Positions 4,703 through 7,893 of a DNA stretch of 7,893 nucleotides are shown in pieces. The notes beneath the pieces are model-generated. The model made no database searches, was not told the DNA's origin, and saw nothing but the letters and a program-made list of their open reading frames with translations. Position numbers and translations under genes: made by a program. Every line of letters starts with the position of its first letter. Position 1 is the stretch's first letter. Source of the stretch: Bacteroidota bacterium (GTDB lineage: Bacteria > Bacteroidota > Ignavibacteria > UBA10030 > UBA6906); assembly GCA_003541875.1 (NCBI GenBank), contig DPLS01000397.1:912-8804 (forward strand), written 5' to 3'.

Positions 4703-6865
4703 CTATTTCATCAGAATCATGCGTTTCACTTCTGTGTGACCTCCTGCAGAGAGTCTGTAATAATAGGTTCCGCTTGCCAGGGTTCTGGCGTCATACGTCA
4801 CCTCATAGCCTCCGGACTTGAGTTCCTCGTTAAGCAGTGTCGCGAGTTCTCTTCCAAGCATGTCGAACACCTTGAGCGAGACAATTTGCGACCTCACCTC
4901 GCCCCTCTCCTGGGAGGAGAGTGAGAATCGTATCGTCGTACTCGGGTTGAATGGGTTCGGGTAATTCTGTTCAAGGCCAAAACTCTCCAGCATGCCACTG
5001 GTGATTTCCCTTACGCCAGTGAGTTGCGAGAGCGGCCGCTTGTACACGCCGAGGTAACTCGCATACATGTTCGTTCCGACCACTGCATAGCAATTAATGG
5101 AACTGGGGTTCGGCAGTCCATCGTTTACGGGAGTCCAATTCGCTCCATTGTTGCTTGTGCGATAGATGCCGTTGGCCAAGGTTGGGCTCTGATAATTGAA
5201 CCCCGCGAAGACGAACTGACCGACCGAATAGAGTGTGAAGAGATAACTTCCGGAAGGGATGCCGGTGCTGGCGAGTGTCCAATTGCCGCCGCTGTTTGTC
5301 GATATCCAGATCGAGTTACTGCTAAACGCTGTTGTGAGTCCGGCAAAAAGATTTGAGCCGTTACGCACAATCGAACAAACGTCTCTGCTGACCTGAGGCA
5401 AGCCGGTGCTTGCTGCCGTCCAGGTTGCCCCGTTGTCGGTTGAACGGTAGGCGCCATTGGATTGAACCCCCGCCCAGACGTCCACCCCATCTACAAAGAT
5501 GGTATTCACTCCTCCAAAACTCGGAAGACCAGTGCCGGGTCCTGTCCAGTTTGCACCATCGTCTGAAGATCTATAGACACCACCAAGAAGGCTCCCCGCG
5601 TATACATAGCTACCGCCTGCCGCGAGAGTGGTAATGTAGAGTCCGTTTCCAGTTAGTCCATTGGTCGTTGGCACCCAGGTCGCCCCATTGTCTGCCGAGC
5701 GATATACTGACTGAGCAGCCGCGAAGACAAATGAACTGTGTGTCGTCATTCCCGTGATTCCTGTGCCAAAAGGCAGACCGTTGTTTGCCGGCGTCCATGT
5801 TGTTCCTTCATCCTGAGTCTTGGATATGCCGCCAGCATGTCCGGCAAAAAGTGTTGTGCCAGACACAGTCATTGCCAAAGCATTTGCATTCTTCAGTCCG
5901 GTATTCGATGCGAACCAATTTATTCCATTGTTCGTTGTAGCGTAGATGCCGGCCCCCAATCCTGCAAACACCTTTCCTCCTGTTCCAAATCCGATACAGT
6001 TTGGAGATGGTGTGTAGAGGCCAGACTTTACCGAGGCCCACGATGCGCCATTGTCGGTCGAGCGATACACCCCGCCAGTATCAATGCCGCTATAGGCGCC
6101 AGTAACTGATGCGAAGAGCGTCGTGCCATTGGAGCCAATCGCCACGGCTGTCGCTCTCGGGTTCATGCCTGTCGCACTCGCGCTCCAATTTGTCCCACCA
6201 TTTGTTGAGACGAGAATGGCTGAATCGGAAGTGGCGGCGAAAATACTCGAGCCATGAACTGCAAAGCCATTCACAGGACGAGTCACGCCAAGTCCAGTGC
6301 TCGACTGTGACCACGGAGCGCCATTGTCTGTCGAAGTCCACACCCCTTTGCCGCCGAGACCAGCGAGAAGTCTTGTTCCCTGCGTGACGACGGTATTGAC
6401 AATATTGTTTGATGGAGGAAAGCCGCTTACCGTCAACCAGCTCGCTCCATCATTTGTGGAACGGTAAACGCCGAACGCGTTCGTTCCGGCTACGAGGGTA
6501 CTCCCAACCACACCCATCGAAAGCACCTGGGCCGGAACCGTGCTTCTTAAGGCCCAGCTGCTGCCGTTATCAGTGGAGAAATATAGCTTGTCCGTCGACG
6601 CCGCGAAGAGATTTGCTCCTGACCTGACAACTGCAACTGGGCTCGCGATGCCATCCATCCCTGCATTAGCAGCTGTCCAGGTTACGCCGTTGTCGCTTGA
6701 TTTATTGAACCCATTTCCGCCCGCAAAGATGTAACCGCTTGCAGGATCGTTGAAGATGACGTTGGTGTAACCCCCTTCAGGTCCATTGGTTTGAACCCAC
6801 TGAGCCATGACAGGATCAATGGCAATCACAACGATGGGGAGCAGTAGTAACAAAGTGTTTCTCAT
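4703..6865 (-). CDS. Secreted Asp-box beta-propeller protein with T9SS sorting tail
   Basis: A 720-residue exported repeat protein. Residues 1-21 are a signal peptide (M-R-N-T, leucine-rich core, P-V-M-A|Q). Residues 22-613 hold 13 Asp-box motifs of the form S-x-D-x-G-x-x-W, at residues 56, 97, 136, 178, 220, 269, 310, 350, 390, 433, 475, 522 and 570, each usually preceded by G-V-Y-R or similar. The spacing is 39-49 residues, one propeller blade each. A last blade-like unit (590-610) lacks the motif, so 14 blades, or two seven-bladed propellers, is the natural reading. Sialidase, sortilin and GH74 families share this fold. I see no sialidase Arg triad or clear catalytic motif, so a binding role is as likely as an enzyme. 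Residues 631-720 are a T9SS type A tail with an unusual 7-residue insertion. The ribosome site is weak (CGGAAAAC before ATG 6865). First gene of the unit with the lipoprotein. Confidence 0.9.
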   Translation of the reverse strand: MRNTLLLLLPIVVIAIDPVMAQWVQTNGPEGGYTNVIFNDPASGYIFAGGNGFNKSSDNGVTWTAANAGMDGIASPVAVVRSGANLFAASTDKLYFSTDNGSSWALRSTVPAQVLSMGVVGSTLVAGTNAFGVYRSTNDGASWLTVSGFPPSNNIVNTVVTQGTRLLAGLGGKGVWTSTDNGAPWSQSSTGLGVTRPVNGFAVHGSSIFAATSDSAILVSTNGGTNWSASATGMNPRATAVAIGSNGTTLFASVTGAYSGIDTGGVYRSTDNGASWASVKSGLYTPSPNCIGFGTGGKVFAGLGAGIYATTNNGINWFASNTGLKNANALAMTVSGTTLFAGHAGGISKTQDEGTTWTPANNGLPFGTGITGMTTHSSFVFAAAQSVYRSADNGATWVPTTNGLTGNGLYITTLAAGGSYVYAGSLLGGVYRSSDDGANWTGPGTGLPSFGGVNTIFVDGVDVWAGVQSNGAYRSTDNGATWTAASTGLPQVSRDVCSIVRNGSNLFAGLTTAFSSNSIWISTNSGGNWTLASTGIPSGSYLFTLYSVGQFVFAGFNYQSPTLANGIYRTSNNGANWTPVNDGLPNPSSINCYAVVGTNMYASYLGVYKRPLSQLTGVREITSGMLESFGLEQNYPNPFNPSTTIRFSLSSQERGEVRSQIVSLKVFDMLGRELATLLNEELKSGGYEVTYDARTLASGTYYYRLSAGGHTEVKRMILMK
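4905..4921 (-). repeat. Palindrome inserted in frame in the T9SS tail
   Basis: CTCTCCT (4905-4911) and AGGAGAG (4915-4921) form a perfect 7-bp palindrome with a GGG loop, inside a purine-biased stretch on the - strand. It encodes residues 649-654 (L-S-S-Q-E-R) of the propeller protein. Between the conserved Phe of the I-x-F strand and the L-K-V-F-D strand, this protein has 7 more residues than the tail of the Omp28-type protein. The excess coincides with this palindrome and its flank. It resembles small dispersed palindromic repeats that insert in coding sequence without breaking the frame. Confidence 0.55.
5135..6700 (-). repeat. Thirteen Asp-box coding repeats
   Basis: This is the DNA spanning the first to the last Asp-box of the propeller gene. 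The period is 117-147 bp. The best conserved DNA core reads, on the + strand, as variants of CCATTGTCGGTCGAGCG followed by ATACAC, seen near 6050, 5690 and 5430, and more loosely near 6320 and 6450. Conservation is strongest at the motif and low between motifs, so these are old, diverged blade duplications rather than a recent tandem expansion. Confidence 0.85.
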
Positions 6866-7215
6866 TGCAGTTTTCCGAAATGGTAGATGGTTGGTTTGGA
6901 TTCAAATCGGGAATCAATCATCAAGACGTGAGATCAGGACCTTCACTTTCCTTGCAGCTCAAACCATGCGGAGATACATTCCATTCAAGCGAATGAGACA
7001 AACAGCATACGTATTGTCGGCTTTTCGGGGCAGTCTCAATCTTCTCTTCTCGGCAACCCTTGAGCGTAGCGGCGAGAGCAGAAAAGACAGCAGGAGTGCT
7101 TGGTGGTGTCGAGCTCGGGAGACTACGGTTTCTCCGGAAGAGTCCTGGTGCGAAAGATGTACAATGGAGTCTATGGATGAGGGTAACAGTGCCCGCTTTG
7201 AGAGAGGGGAGAGGC

Positions 7216-7305
7216 ATCCGATGTTCTGTACGGAGCATGGAACCGGGCAACTGTGTGAATGAACGGTGTACAATCTGAAGCAATATGACAACATCGGATT
7301 GCTTC
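7216..7305. repeat. Overlapping inverted repeats upstream of guaA
   Basis: ATCCGATGTT (7216-7225) is the exact reverse complement of AACATCGGAT (7290-7299). Within the same stretch GAAGCAAT (7277-7284) is the reverse complement of ATTGCTTC (7298-7305), with a 13-nt loop. The two pairings share bases 7290-7299, so they are mutually exclusive in RNA. This could be a switchable leader structure or chance. No T-run follows either stem. Confidence 0.35.
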
Positions 7306-7474
7306 GCGACGAACGGAAAACATAATATGACAATTGGGTCGGAAAGTCAAGCAACGTCTTTCACGTCAGAGAAGAAGTTCATGCGAGGTACCGAAGACAA
7401 AGCGGGCTGGTTGAGGAAGATAACATTCCGTCATTGCGCCAACATATGGGCAGCAAGAGACACGCTCCTTGTCG

Positions 7475-7503
7475 TTGGAGAACGGCCGGAGAATTCATAT
7501 ATT
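7475..7503 (+). promoter_or_regulatory. Putative guaA promoter
   Basis: TATATT at 7498-7503 matches the -10 consensus at 5 of 6 positions. TTGGAG at 7475-7480 is a weak -35 (3 of 6) at the ideal spacing of 17 bp. Transcription would begin near 7510, leaving a leader of about 24 nt before the ATG at 7534. A weaker alternative is TTGCTT (7299-7304) with CATAAT (7321-7326), 16 bp apart, which would give a leader of about 200 nt. Confidence 0.4.
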
Positions 7504-7533
7504 TCCTCTGTCCAGACACTCCTCAATGGGTTC

Positions 7534-7893
7534 ATGACGCATTCTGAGTTTGTCCTCGTACTTGATTTCGGCGCACAGTATGCTCAGCTGATTGCCCGCC
7601 GCGTTCGCGAGCTGGGTGTGTATTCCGAGTTGTACCCATTCAATATCCCGCTCGAGAAAATCAAAGCCCTGAACCCGAAAGGCATCATCCTTTCAGGAAG
7701 CCCGCATAGCACATATGACCCCGGCGCTCCACACTCAGACCCGAGAATTTTTGATCTTGGTATTCCGGTTCTCGGGATATGTTATGGACTACAGTTGATT
7801 GCATATCAACTTGGTGGAGAAGTTGACAAAGCTGCGCGAAGGGAATATGGTCACGCGGAATTAATGATCGACGATCAGTCCGATCTTTTCGCG
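7534..7893 (+). CDS. guaA: GMP synthase (glutamine-hydrolysing), N-terminal part
   Basis: The first 120 residues of GMP synthase; the gene runs off the window. The enzyme converts XMP to GMP in the cytoplasm using ATP and ammonia from glutamine, the last step of guanine nucleotide synthesis. The visible part is the class I glutamine amidotransferase domain. It has [10 protein letters not shown] (7-16), Q-L-I-A-R-R-V-R-E (18-26), [10 protein letters not shown] (50-59) and the nucleophile elbow G-I-C-Y-G-L-Q, with catalytic Cys83. R-E-Y-G-H-A (103-108) follows, matching the family. The ATG at 7534 gives the usual short lead-in before the first strand. It has no clear Shine-Dalgarno sequence, and the frame stays open upstream to 7279 with ATGs at 7381, 7327 and 7285. 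A longer protein therefore cannot be excluded, although the upstream residues look unrelated to the family. The His-Glu of the triad and the synthetase domain lie outside. Confidence 0.95.
   Translation, partial: MTHSEFVLVLDFGAQYAQLIARRVRELGVYSELYPFNIPLEKIKALNPKGIILSGSPHSTYDPGAPHSDPRIFDLGIPVLGICYGLQLIAYQLGGEVDKAARREYGHAELMIDDQSDLFA

Larger units (their letters stand above)
6866..7533. other. Gene-poor intergenic region between divergent propeller gene and guaA
   Basis: These 668 bp separate the start of the minus-strand propeller gene from the start of guaA. Open stretches occur in several frames, up to about 150 codons, but none has a good ribosome site, a recognisable domain or a protein-like composition. 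I therefore call no gene. The region should hold promoters for both directions. Only the guaA-side candidate at 7475-7503 is convincing. The octamer TGTACAAT occurs twice (7158-7165 and 7267-7274), and two inverted repeats lie at 7216-7305. I looked for a purine riboswitch upstream of guaA and for a tRNA and saw neither. Confidence 0.6.

Noticed and set aside
5135..6700. Regularly spaced similar DNA segments, at first sight array-like
   Set aside because: They are diverged coding repeats of the Asp-box propeller, with no identical repeats or unique spacers, so this is not a CRISPR array.
6896..6920. GATTCAAATC, resembling a tRNA T-loop
   Set aside because: The base before the TTC is A rather than the required G, and no acceptor or anticodon arm can be built around it.
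7201..7214. GAGAGGGGAGAGG resembles the purine flank of the palindrome at 4905-4921
   Set aside because: It has no palindromic partner, and low-complexity purine runs match easily by chance.
6807..7262. A 151-codon + strand open frame partly in the intergenic region
   Set aside because: It starts inside the propeller gene on the opposite strand. Its composition is not protein-like, with no domain or ribosome site.
6959..7354. A 131-codon - strand open frame in the intergenic region
   Set aside because: It is rich in Ser, Leu and Arg with no recognisable domain or export signal, and overlaps other equally open frames. Chance is the best explanation.
7681..7710. GuaA S-G-S-P-H-S instead of the more familiar S-G-G-P-x-S
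   Set aside because: Serine at this position is common in GuaA from the Bacteroidetes side of the tree, so it is not a sign of loss of function.

Overview
The window looks like a chromosomal segment from a bacterium of the Fibrobacteres-Chlorobi-Bacteroidetes (FCB) group, most likely an Ignavibacteria, Chlorobi or Kryptonia-like lineage. Three proteins end in a type IX secretion system (T9SS) type A sorting domain with the motif YPNPFNP-[SE]-T. That motif is typical of this group, and the spelling is common in Ignavibacteria-like genomes. Assignment below phylum level is inference.

Layout. Left edge, + strand: the 3' end of accC (biotin carboxylase of acetyl-CoA carboxylase), then gcvH (lipoyl carrier of the glycine cleavage system) 11 nt later. 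These are two housekeeping genes built around prosthetic-group chemistry. A perfect 9-bp hairpin closes this unit and also faces the end of the minus-strand genes that converge on it.

Middle, about 5.9 kb, all - strand: four exported proteins in two probable transcription units. In transcription order the first unit holds a 720-residue secreted protein with 13 Asp-box repeats (probably two seven-bladed beta-propellers) and a T9SS tail, then a 162-residue lipoprotein with a surface-export-like C-K-K-D-E start, and ends at a strong intrinsic terminator (4051-4084). The second unit holds a 654-residue protein (jelly-roll-like domain, Ig-like domain, Omp28-type thioredoxin fold, T9SS tail) and a 244-residue Ig-like protein with a T9SS tail. 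A sigma70-like promoter overlapped by a two-turn direct repeat lies ahead of the second unit. The shared tails imply that these proteins are secreted or anchored on the cell surface. No T9SS machinery gene is present in the window.

Right edge: about 670 bp without a convincing gene between the divergent propeller gene and guaA. It carries several short repeats and a plausible guaA promoter. The glutaminase domain of GMP synthase (guaA, + strand) runs off the window.

The flanking genes are ordinary metabolism. The accessory interest is in the surface-protein block: the cysteine-rich Omp28 active-site region next to an Ig-like protein with its own cysteine cluster, a palindrome inserted in frame in one T9SS tail, and the lipoprotein surface signal. 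I found no CRISPR array, transposase, phage gene, rRNA or tRNA.
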